Made by a program: the position numbers and the translations under genes. Shown here piece by piece: positions 1 to 5,374 of a DNA stretch of 8,655 nt. Below the pieces are notes generated by a model, which saw only the letters and a program-made list of their open reading frames with translations, was not told the DNA's origin and searched no databases. Source of the DNA: Acidobacteriaceae bacterium (GTDB taxonomy: Bacteria > Acidobacteriota > Terriglobia > Terriglobales > Acidobacteriaceae); NCBI GenBank assembly GCA_003132825.1, contig PKYX01000209.1:3736-12390 (forward strand). The letters are read 5' to 3'. How positions within the stretch are numbered: the stretch's first letter is position 1; each line of letters begins with the position of its first letter.

Positions 1-657
1 CCCCTGACGCTTGGCAAACAGCCAGACCCCGATCGCGATCAGAAAGAGAGGCCAAATCCGGCTAACATTAAAGAACGGAACGTCGAGCGTCTGGAGCAGG
101 AAGAGCGCCCCGATGCCGATCAGGATCACCGCTCCCAGGGGGACCTTCGAGGTGTCCAACTTTTCTCCCGTGCCGAAGGTCTGGCTGAGTCCGAAAGGGT
201 CGGGGGCCGGTTGTCCCATCTGAATGGCCCGGGCGGAGCGGATCGCGTCAATAATCTGGTAAATGCAAAAGAAGCCCAGGCCAATTCCGAGTGCCGTATC
301 GAGGAGGGCATTGACGTTCGACGACAGCCCCCAGATCAGGGCCACGAAGATCACCAGGTGGGCCAAGCCCTTGGCGTACTGACCGGTGTAGACGGCGCCT
401 ACGCCAAAGGGAAAGATGCCGGCCAGAATGCCGGCCAAGGGGGGATTCGGACCGCTAACCGGGAGGGCCGGAAGCGCTCTCGGACCCGCCTGAAACGCCG
501 CCGGGGGCGGCGGCAGGGTGCCTTCGAGCCGGGTTGCCAGACAATTCTCGCAATAGATGACACCGCGCACGGTGCGCGTGCAGTTGGCGCACAGCGCCTT
601 ACCGCAGGTGCGGCAAAAGGCCGCTCGCGGAACATCGGGATGGTTGGCGCAGTTCAT
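1..657 (-). CDS. B-box zinc finger membrane protein with TM2-like and LiaI/LiaF-like (DUF5668-like) segments, 3' end outside window
   Basis: A reading frame of 219 codons stays open to the window edge, so the C-terminus is missing. The N-terminus carries a B-box-like zinc site: C3, H6, C15/C18, C23/C26 and C36/C39. A proline/alanine-rich linker (about 47-72) follows. Next is a TM2-like block (about 73-140), with a hydrophobic hairpin around a VYTGQYAKG turn and an IYQIIDAIR end. The last hydrophobic pair (about 173-215, with a WPLFLIAIG core) resembles the DUF5668 LiaI/LiaF-type region. The ATG overlaps the stop of the anti-sigma gene as ATGA, and AGGAGG (663-668) sits 5 nt before it, so the start is well supported. 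Co-translation with an anti-sigma factor suggests a third component of an envelope-stress or sensing module. That role is inference; no catalytic motif is visible. Confidence 0.88.
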   Translation of the reverse strand, partial: MNCANHPDVPRAAFCRTCGKALCANCTRTVRGVIYCENCLATRLEGTLPPPPAAFQAGPRALPALPVSGPNPPLAGILAGIFPFGVGAVYTGQYAKGLAHLVIFVALIWGLSSNVNALLDTALGIGLGFFCIYQIIDAIRSARAIQMGQPAPDPFGLSQTFGTGEKLDTSKVPLGAVILIGIGALFLLQTLDVPFFNVSRIWPLFLIAIGVWLFAKRQG

Positions 658-1391
658 GAGAACCTCCTGTACGTGTTCACGGTCACTACAGGCGGATCAT
701 GCGGAGCAGCCGCCAGCACGGGCTGGCTCTCCCCCAGGCTGTAGTTGCGTTCCTGTCTTGGTTCGGGTTGTCCACTGGTATCGTTTTTGCGATCCTTCGG
801 CTTTTCCTCGGGGCGAGCTAGCGGGGGGGCGGTCACGCGCTTGAATTCGCGCACTCGCGATTCAATCTCATATACGAAGCGGATATTCTCGTAGTACTTC
901 ACCACCCGTCCCGAAGTTTCGTAGTAGGAACGCTTGATGGCGCTCGGCCGCAGATCCGCATTGCGCAAATCGGTCAGCCTCACTCCCGCCAGATTCAGCG
1001 AAATCGACAACGAGAAGAAGACCATGCCAAACGACATGGCGAAGCGGGGCTGCCGCATCACTCCGAATGCCGGAGTGACCACGGCCTCGAGGAAGCGATC
1101 CCACCACGACTCCCCGCGGGGGACAACCGAGTTGAAGCGGCTGGTGTCCAGTCCACTGGTGGCGATCAGAATGTTCCGCACCAGGTGAACCGGCGGCTCG
1201 ACTTCCCCGAGCGACTTGAGCCAGCGCTGTCCCGCTTCCACTTCCTTCCGCAAAGGCCCGCAAACCGCGCAGCTGTGAGCATGAGCCTGAAAGCTCTCGA
1301 GCTTCGGCCCTGTCAAGGTCTGGTCCAGGGCGTCGTTGAGCAAGGCGTCGAACTCGGCGCACTGCATTCCGCTTTGGTTTTCTCCTGCCAT
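654..1391 (-). CDS. Anti-sigma factor with N-terminal zf-HC2 domain and one transmembrane helix
   Basis: The protein has 245 residues. The N-terminus has the zinc-binding anti-sigma pattern: C11, then H37-x3-C41-x2-C44. A cytoplasmic linker leads to one hydrophobic helix at about 117-137. A C-terminal part rich in Pro, Lys, Arg and Glu (about 185-230) would lie outside the membrane. In this family the zinc domain binds and inhibits the cognate ECF sigma factor, and a signal on the outer part releases it. The gene directly follows the sigma gene, with stop and start sharing an A in TAATG. It also overlaps the next gene by 4 nt, so all three should be translationally coupled. The start ATG is preceded by GGTGATGTA inside the sigma coding end. 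The assignment rests on the HxxxCxxC motif, the topology and the position. The signal sensed is unknown. Confidence 0.9.
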   Translation of the reverse strand: MAGENQSGMQCAEFDALLNDALDQTLTGPKLESFQAHAHSCAVCGPLRKEVEAGQRWLKSLGEVEPPVHLVRNILIATSGLDTSRFNSVVPRGESWWDRFLEAVVTPAFGVMRQPRFAMSFGMVFFSLSISLNLAGVRLTDLRNADLRPSAIKRSYYETSGRVVKYYENIRFVYEIESRVREFKRVTAPPLARPEEKPKDRKNDTSGQPEPRQERNYSLGESQPVLAAAPHDPPVVTVNTYRRFS

Positions 1392-1990
1392 TACATCACC
1401 TGCCTATAGGTACGTTGTAGCAGGCGTGCAAGTTCCGCACGCCCGCGGTTAATTCGAGACTTTACGGTCCCCTCAGGAACCCTTAGAACTCCCGCAATTT
1501 CCCGGTAGTCCATGTCCTGAAGGTCGCGCAGGATGACCGCCTCCCGCAGCTCCGGAGACAGCTTCTGCAGCGCCCGGTGGACCGCTTCCCGCGTTTCCCG
1601 GCTCTGCACCCCTGAATCGGGCGGTGCTGCCTTATCGGGAATCTGCTCGCTCAGCGGCATGGCGTCCTCGTGCTCGGAGGCCACCGTATCGAGCGAATCC
1701 GTCATGCGGTCCTGCTTGCTCTTACGGAAGTGATCCACCAGCAGATTCCGGGTAACGGTAGTAACCCAGGTCATGAAAGCGCCCCGGCCCAGGTCATAGG
1801 AGTTCAAAGTACGATACATCTTGATAAAGACCTCTTGGGTGAGGTCCTGGGCATCATCGGGTGATCCGGCGAAACGATAGCAGATGTTGTAGATACGCCG
1901 ATGGTAGCGCTGCACAATCTCCTCCCACGCCACAGCATCGCCGGAGAGACAGCGGCGGACCAGCATCGCAGCGACATGGGCATCTTCCAA
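1391..1990 (-). CDS. ECF-family RNA polymerase sigma factor (sigma-70 family, RpoE/SigW-like)
   Basis: The protein has 199 residues, normal for an ECF sigma factor. Region 2 spans about residues 24-92, with the core-binding and -10-recognition sequence DDAQDLTQEVFIKMYR followed by MTWVTTVTRNLLVDHFRK. A variable acidic linker (about 93-133) leads to region 4 (about 136-192), with LSPELREAVILRDLQ and the helix-turn-helix YREIAGVLRVPEGTVKSRI that reads the -35 element. Only regions 2 and 4 are present, as expected for the ECF group. The first in-frame start with a ribosome site is TTG at 1988-1990, with GGGGAG (1998-2003) 7 nt upstream. The first in-frame ATG is codon 9 and lacks such a site. 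The anti-sigma gene follows immediately, so this is a classic sigma/anti-sigma pair. An ECF-type promoter candidate lies about 80 nt upstream. Confidence 0.95.
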   Translation of the reverse strand: MEDAHVAAMLVRRCLSGDAVAWEEIVQRYHRRIYNICYRFAGSPDDAQDLTQEVFIKMYRTLNSYDLGRGAFMTWVTTVTRNLLVDHFRKSKQDRMTDSLDTVASEHEDAMPLSEQIPDKAAPPDSGVQSRETREAVHRALQKLSPELREAVILRDLQDMDYREIAGVLRVPEGTVKSRINRGRAELARLLQRTYRQVM

Positions 1991-1997
1991 TCCCGCA

Positions 1998-2003
1998 CTC
2001 CCC
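1998..2003 (-). promoter_or_regulatory. Ribosome binding site deciding the TTG start of the sigma gene
   Basis: GGGGAG on the minus strand lies 7 nt before the TTG at 1988-1990. Upstream of TTG the frame stays open only to a stop at 2018-2020 and contains no ATG or GTG. The next ATG (codon 9) is inside the conserved N-terminal helix and has no comparable site. Confidence 0.55.
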
Positions 2004-2070
2004 GGAGGTCCGCAGTCTTAGCCGAAAGGACCCGCTGGCTGGACTTGGTCCCGGCTTAACAGCAGTTGAC

Positions 2071-2100
2071 TGATACGTTGTTGTGGCGGCAAAAGTTCTT
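2071..2100 (-). promoter_or_regulatory. Candidate ECF-type promoter of the sigma/anti-sigma operon
   Basis: On the minus strand AAGAAC (2100-2095) is followed after 17 nt by CGTATC (2077-2072). AAC in the -35 and CGT in the -10 are the hallmarks of ECF promoters; the SigW type is about TGAAAC-N16-CGTA. Transcription would start near 2066 and give a leader of about 75 nt before the TTG start. The placement ahead of an ECF sigma gene suggests autoregulation. It was found by eye and not scored against background. Confidence 0.4.
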
Positions 2101-2114
2101 TGCCATCCGAAACA

Positions 2115-2133
2115 GGGCATTGTAGCAGTGCCC
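2115..2133 (-). promoter_or_regulatory. Extended -10 promoter candidate inside a small inverted repeat
   Basis: On the minus strand TGCTACAAT (2127-2119) matches an extended -10 (TGn plus TACAAT). It is flanked by GGGCA (2133-2129) and TGCCC (2119-2115), a 5-bp inverted repeat that places most of the -10 in its centre. No good -35 is seen at 17-18 nt, as is common for extended -10 promoters. It would give housekeeping transcription of the sigma operon from about 2112. Confidence 0.35.
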
Positions 2134-2210
2134 CATCAGCAGGGCGAAGAAAGGACGAAGCCTGCCGGGCCGTTTTCGGGAAACCTCGGACCAGGGCCAG
2201 GGCACCTTCC

Positions 2211-3257
2211 TTAGCGGCACATGGTGTCAAACGACGGGATCGCCAGGGCATGAGAGGGCAACGGCAGATGACGCTCTGTCATGGTCAGTTCGAGGCTATC
2301 CGCGCCCGGCGAGAGATGGAGGTCGGTGTCTTCGCGGTAAAACTCGTCGCGCTCTGCTTCTGGCAGGGTCACGAATTGGAAACCCCGCCTCCGATACAGG
2401 CTCAGCAGCCGGGGCAGCATCTCCGCATCAAACGCCCCAATGTGCATCAGGAGTACATACATAATGTCCCGCCCGTACAGGGTTTGCGAGAGTCCACGCG
2501 AATAGCTGATGCTTTCATCGGCCGCCGCCAGATAACTGCTCTCCAGAGAAGCAATCGCCTGGTTGTCACCCTTCGCCCGGCAGCGGGCATAGGGCTCGTT
2601 CCATTGATAGTCGCCGAAACTCATCGTGACCCCGGCGATTTTGTAACCATGCTCTAGAAGGAAGCTCCGGATGCCGGCCCTTTTTTCCGGCGTATCGCCT
2701 TCCGCGAGAAACGGGAACCGGAACCAGTGCCAGTCTTGGTCCTTCATCCGCGGGCCGAGCAACGGCTCGTTGCGGTTCACATCCGCTTCAAACTCCTCGA
2801 GCGCATGCTGGTCCAGGTTCATATGGGACCAACCGTGATTGCCGAGCGGGTTACCCGAGGCACGCCAGGCGTCGAGCACGGCGGCGGCGGCGGGTTGTTC
2901 CTCGATTCGCACTCCATTCACGAACCCGTAGGTGGGCGGCAGACGGGCGTCGTCGAGTGCCCTAAGGATCTTCGAGGCAACTTCCATCCGCGTCTCGCCA
3001 GGCGGCAAGAGGCTGTGGGCTGGGAGGTCGTCGAACGTGATTGCAAGGTGCGGGGCGGTAGCGGCAGGCGGAGCCGCCTCCGCCATGGCCGCATATCCGG
3101 AGGGCGACGGGCGCAGGTAATCGCCAGAATCGAAGGCCGCCGGGATCGCGACCATTCCGAGCACGGCAAATACCATCCAAGCGTTGAGACGCGGACTGGG
3201 AGCACTTCCGGGCATGAATCGGGAGCAGGGGCGTGGCGCCGCCGCAATCGCGGCCAT
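2211..3257 (-). CDS. Membrane-anchored polysaccharide deacetylase (NodB-homology, carbohydrate esterase 4-like)
   Basis: The protein has 348 residues. A hydrophobic stretch at about 26-42 after a basic N-terminus is a membrane anchor or uncleaved signal. The NodB domain begins near residue 68. Motif 1 is TFDD (74-77), giving catalytic base D76 and metal ligand D77. Motif 2 is HGWSH (141-145), giving metal ligands H141 and H145. Motif 3 is RFPF, starting at R180. A late motif LLMHIGAF includes H272. These enzymes remove N- or O-acetyl groups from cell-wall or exported polysaccharides; the substrate cannot be told here. The ATG at 3255-3257 is chosen because GGGAG lies 4 nt upstream, while the internal ATG at codon 15 has no ribosome site. 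It stands alone, with 170 nt after the DUF2934 gene and 193 nt before the sigma operon's first gap. G142 replaces the usual Ser/Thr in motif 2. Confidence 0.88.
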   Translation of the reverse strand: MAAIAAAPRPCSRFMPGSAPSPRLNAWMVFAVLGMVAIPAAFDSGDYLRPSPSGYAAMAEAAPPAATAPHLAITFDDLPAHSLLPPGETRMEVASKILRALDDARLPPTYGFVNGVRIEEQPAAAAVLDAWRASGNPLGNHGWSHMNLDQHALEEFEADVNRNEPLLGPRMKDQDWHWFRFPFLAEGDTPEKRAGIRSFLLEHGYKIAGVTMSFGDYQWNEPYARCRAKGDNQAIASLESSYLAAADESISYSRGLSQTLYGRDIMYVLLMHIGAFDAEMLPRLLSLYRRRGFQFVTLPEAERDEFYREDTDLHLSPGADSLELTMTERHLPLPSHALAIPSFDTMCR

Positions 3258-3289
3258 TTTACTCCCATTTCCGGAAAGACCCGGTTGCA

Positions 3290-3339
3290 GATTGTCGGGC
3301 GGGTGGCACCCCGGGTTTTCGACCCTCCGTCCGACAATC
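3290..3339 (-). promoter_or_regulatory. Foldable leader element upstream of the deacetylase gene (small three-way junction)
   Basis: On the minus strand GATTGTCGG (3339-3331) pairs perfectly with CCGACAATC (3298-3290). The enclosed bases hold two further hairpins: GGGT-CGAAA-ACCC (3325-3313) and GGGT-GCC-ACCC (3311-3301). The 50-nt element ends 32 nt before the deacetylase ATG. It may be an mRNA leader structure or an operator. The pairings are seen directly; the function is not known. Confidence 0.4.
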
Positions 3340-3427
3340 GGTCCCCTCCCCTGCCGGCATCCTGTTGCCGGGGGTGGCTTCCGCCCGGCTGGCCCGGCGC
3401 GTTGCTTCGCGCCACCATCCTCGCTTC

Positions 3428-3628
3428 CTACGCTGCTTTCCGCCGGACCTGGTGGGCTAAGATTTCCGCCTCTGCCTGCAACCAGTCATTTTCAGGGCTG
3501 CTTTCCATTCCGCGCCCGGCGCGTTCCTGGTAGATCTCATAGGCGCGGCGTCGGACTGCGTCTTCGAACTCGTCCGGGAGTTCGACCGAATGGCCTGGGG
3601 GTTTAAGAGTTGGCTGAGAGTTTTTCAT
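3428..3628 (-). CDS. DUF2934 small protein
   Basis: This 66-residue protein has a polar N-terminus (1-16), then a segment typical of DUF2934. That segment has AVRRRAYEIYQERAGRG (about 24-40), a short acidic turn, and NDWLQAEAEIL (about 47-57), followed by a basic end. The family is widespread in Acidobacteria and Proteobacteria and has no established function. The frame extends further upstream, but the ATG at 3626-3628 is chosen because the conserved part starts soon after it. GGAG (3637-3634) lies 5 nt before it and AGGAGG (3644-3639) 10 nt before it. The upstream extension is proline/alanine-rich noise and would overlap the promoter candidate. The gene is monocistronic by spacing, and an unusual palindrome lies in its promoter region. 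Confidence 0.85.
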   Translation of the reverse strand: MKNSQPTLKPPGHSVELPDEFEDAVRRRAYEIYQERAGRGMESSPENDWLQAEAEILAHQVRRKAA

Positions 3629-3655
3629 GGAAGCTCCACCTCCTGAGCTGGCCCA

Positions 3656-3684
3656 ATTCTCTCTCGGCCGAGAGCCCTTGTCAG
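3656..3684 (-). promoter_or_regulatory. Promoter candidate of the DUF2934 gene with a 14-bp palindrome filling the spacer
   Basis: On the minus strand CTGACA (3684-3679) and GAGAAT (3661-3656) are 17 nt apart, matching 5 of 6 and 4 of 6 consensus bases. Inside the spacer lies CTCTCGGCCGAGAG (3661-3674), a perfect 14-bp palindrome. An operator between -35 and -10 recalls MerR-type or blocking-repressor sites. The start point would be about 20 nt upstream of the ATG. The palindrome is certain; the promoter is inferred. Confidence 0.4.
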
Positions 3685-3780
3685 TGATCCTCATCACGCC
3701 AGAAAACCGCAAGGATGTGAAGAACGCGGCCGGCAAAGGTCTAAGCCAAGGGCCAAGCGGAGAAGCAGTCGCAACCGGAA

Positions 3781-3821
3781 CGCCGGCCATTGCCGGCGGA
3801 AACAATCCCCCGCTCGAGCGG
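3781..3821 (-). terminator. Two GC-rich hairpins downstream of the phosphofructokinase gene, possible transcription end
   Basis: Reading the minus strand after the stop at 3885, a perfect 12-bp palindrome CCGCTCGAGCGG (3821-3810) is followed by a 7-bp stem with a 4-nt loop, CGCCGGC-AATG-GCCGGCG (3798-3781). They lie 64-105 nt past the stop codon. No uridine tract follows, so intrinsic termination would be weak. They may instead protect the mRNA 3' end or act with another factor. Confidence 0.3.
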
Positions 3822-3884
3822 TCGAGGGGCGGGACGGCTCGGGGCAGTGCGCGAGTCAGGCGAGCAGGCCGAGAAGGGGCCGCC

Positions 3885-5093
3885 CTACCCCATCTCGCTG
3901 GTCATGATAAACAGCGGCTTCATCTCGAAGCTATGGTAGTGCGGCCGCAGACGTTCCGTGTTGTAGTGGTCCCGCACATTGATGATTTTCTTCGTGGAGG
4001 TCACGGCGTCGATCGGCATGTTGTCATAGCGGCCGTTCTTGAGCACCACCAGGCGTCCGTGGATCCTGCCAAGCAGAAGATCGAGAGCGAGATTGCCGTA
4101 TGCCATCGGCACAATGGAATCGATCGCGTCGGGATCGCCGCAGCGCACCAGATATCCGAGTTTCTGGTTGATCACGTCGATCGTTTTTCCGTGATTGTAC
4201 TTCGGGGACAGTTCCTTCAGCTTCTCCGAAACCAGGTCGCCGATCCCGCCCAGCTTTTTGTGTCCGAAGGCGTCGGTGGTTTCGCGTTCGAAGACCATTT
4301 CCCCGCCCTCAAACATCGCGCCCTCCGACACCAACACCACCGAATACCGGCTCGGATTCTTGTTGCGGTCCTCCACCAGCAGTTCCGCCAGGCGCTCGAT
4401 GTCGAACTTGTGCTCAGGAATCACGCACCGGTTGGCCGCCCCCGCCATGGTGGGTAGCATGGCCGTGAAGCCCGCGTAGCGACCGAACACTTCAAGCACC
4501 ATTAGGCGCTCGTGCGAGCCCGCAGAGGTCCGCAGGTCGTTGGTCATGGCGATGGTGCGGGTCACGCAGGTGCTGAATCCGATGCAGTAGTCGGTTCCCG
4601 GAACATCGTTGTCCATGGTCTTCGGAATGGCCACTACCTTGAAGCCTTCCTGATACAGGCGCACCCCATAGCTCAAGGTGTCGTCGCCACCGATCGGAAT
4701 CAAGTACTCGATGCCCAGCCAATCCAGATTTTTCAGCACTTCCGCCGTGAGGTCGTTCCGGTCGGCGTTATAGGTTCCCTGCAGGTGTGTCGGGACTTGA
4801 TCTTTCTGCACCTTGCCAGGATTGGTTCGCGAACTGTGCAGGAAGGTCCCTCCGGTCCGGCCGGCACGGTTGACGATTTCCTCCGTCAGCGTCTGGAAGT
4901 TGTTGCTGTTGTCATAGTCTTTCTCGCGCACGATATCGACCAGGCCTGCCCATCCCCGCCGCAGGCCGATCACCTGATAGCCCTCGCGCAACGCCCGGAA
5001 GGTGACGGCGCGAATGGCCGGGTTCAAGCCCGGCACGTCTCCGCCCCCGGTCAGAATTCCGATCACACCCTTTTTCGACTTGATGTTGGCCAT
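3885..5093 (-). CDS. 6-phosphofructokinase with pyrophosphate-dependent-type active-site residues
   Basis: The protein has 402 residues. The phosphate-binding loop ILTGGGDVPGLN (13-24) opens the protein. PIGGDDTLS (133-141) and IPKTMDND (156-163) form the catalytic core, with D161 and D163 matching the catalytic and metal aspartates of the family. EVFGRYAGF (201-209) gives the fructose-6-phosphate-binding region with R205. In ATP-dependent enzymes the two discriminating positions are glycines (GGDGS and PGTIDND). Here they are D138 and K158, the pair known from PPi-dependent enzymes. The product therefore probably phosphorylates fructose-6-phosphate with PPi reversibly, in the cytoplasm. This is inference from known family residues. 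The ATG at 5091-5093 is preceded by a weak GAGAG. The glgC gene lies 281 nt upstream on the same strand. Confidence 0.93.
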   Translation of the reverse strand: MANIKSKKGVIGILTGGGDVPGLNPAIRAVTFRALREGYQVIGLRRGWAGLVDIVREKDYDNSNNFQTLTEEIVNRAGRTGGTFLHSSRTNPGKVQKDQVPTHLQGTYNADRNDLTAEVLKNLDWLGIEYLIPIGGDDTLSYGVRLYQEGFKVVAIPKTMDNDVPGTDYCIGFSTCVTRTIAMTNDLRTSAGSHERLMVLEVFGRYAGFTAMLPTMAGAANRCVIPEHKFDIERLAELLVEDRNKNPSRYSVVLVSEGAMFEGGEMVFERETTDAFGHKKLGGIGDLVSEKLKELSPKYNHGKTIDVINQKLGYLVRCGDPDAIDSIVPMAYGNLALDLLLGRIHGRLVVLKNGRYDNMPIDAVTSTKKIINVRDHYNTERLRPHYHSFEMKPLFIMTSEMG

Positions 5094-5187
5094 TTTCGCT
5101 CTCTTGGGTCCCTTCCTCGCCAGCCAGTCTAAACTACGCCGGCTTTCTCATCCCGTTTCTCGCGCAACGGCCGCCTGCCCGGCCAGT

Positions 5188-5221
5188 GCAGAGATCGCGT
5201 TGACCAAGAAAAGATCTCTGC
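5188..5221. repeat. Perfect 9-bp inverted repeat in the glgC-phosphofructokinase intergenic region
   Basis: GCAGAGATC (5188-5196) and GATCTCTGC (5213-5221) are exact reverse complements separated by 16 nt. They lie about 95-130 nt upstream of the phosphofructokinase ATG. No T-run follows on either strand that would make a clear terminator. It could be a leader hairpin or a two-site operator. No other gene is seen in the 281-nt gap (5094-5374). Confidence 0.5.
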
Positions 5222-5244
5222 TTTCCTGGCGGCCTTTCTCCATA

Positions 5245-5263
5245 GTTTCTGCGTGGTTTCTGC
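5245..5263. repeat. Short direct repeat with 11-bp phasing
   Basis: GTTTCTGC occurs at 5245-5252 and again at 5256-5263, with starts 11 bp apart, about one DNA helical turn. It lies just beyond the 9-bp inverted repeat upstream of the phosphofructokinase gene. Helical phasing is compatible with a protein binding two sites on one face of the DNA. Chance is also plausible for 8 bases. Confidence 0.35.
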
Positions 5264-5374
5264 CGTGCACGATTCTGGCGCGGCGGCTGGAAAAACAAAA
5301 TCGCAGGGGCCGCCGATCCAAGGAGACAGCCGGTTGCGCTGCGCATCGAGCCGACCCGAAGCCCGCTGCCCGAG

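Noticed and set aside
2160..2210. Terminator after the deacetylase gene
   Set aside because: Only a 3-4 bp stem (CCG-AAAA-CGG) is present, with no T-run.
3428..3805. Longer 125-residue version of the DUF2934 protein
   Set aside because: The extension covers the promoter palindrome and is unlike the family; the inner ATG has its own ribosome site.
5281..5315. CGGCGGC/GCCGCCG inverted repeat as glgC terminator
   Set aside because: The 7-bp arms are separated by 21 nt, are of simple GC composition, and no U-tract follows.
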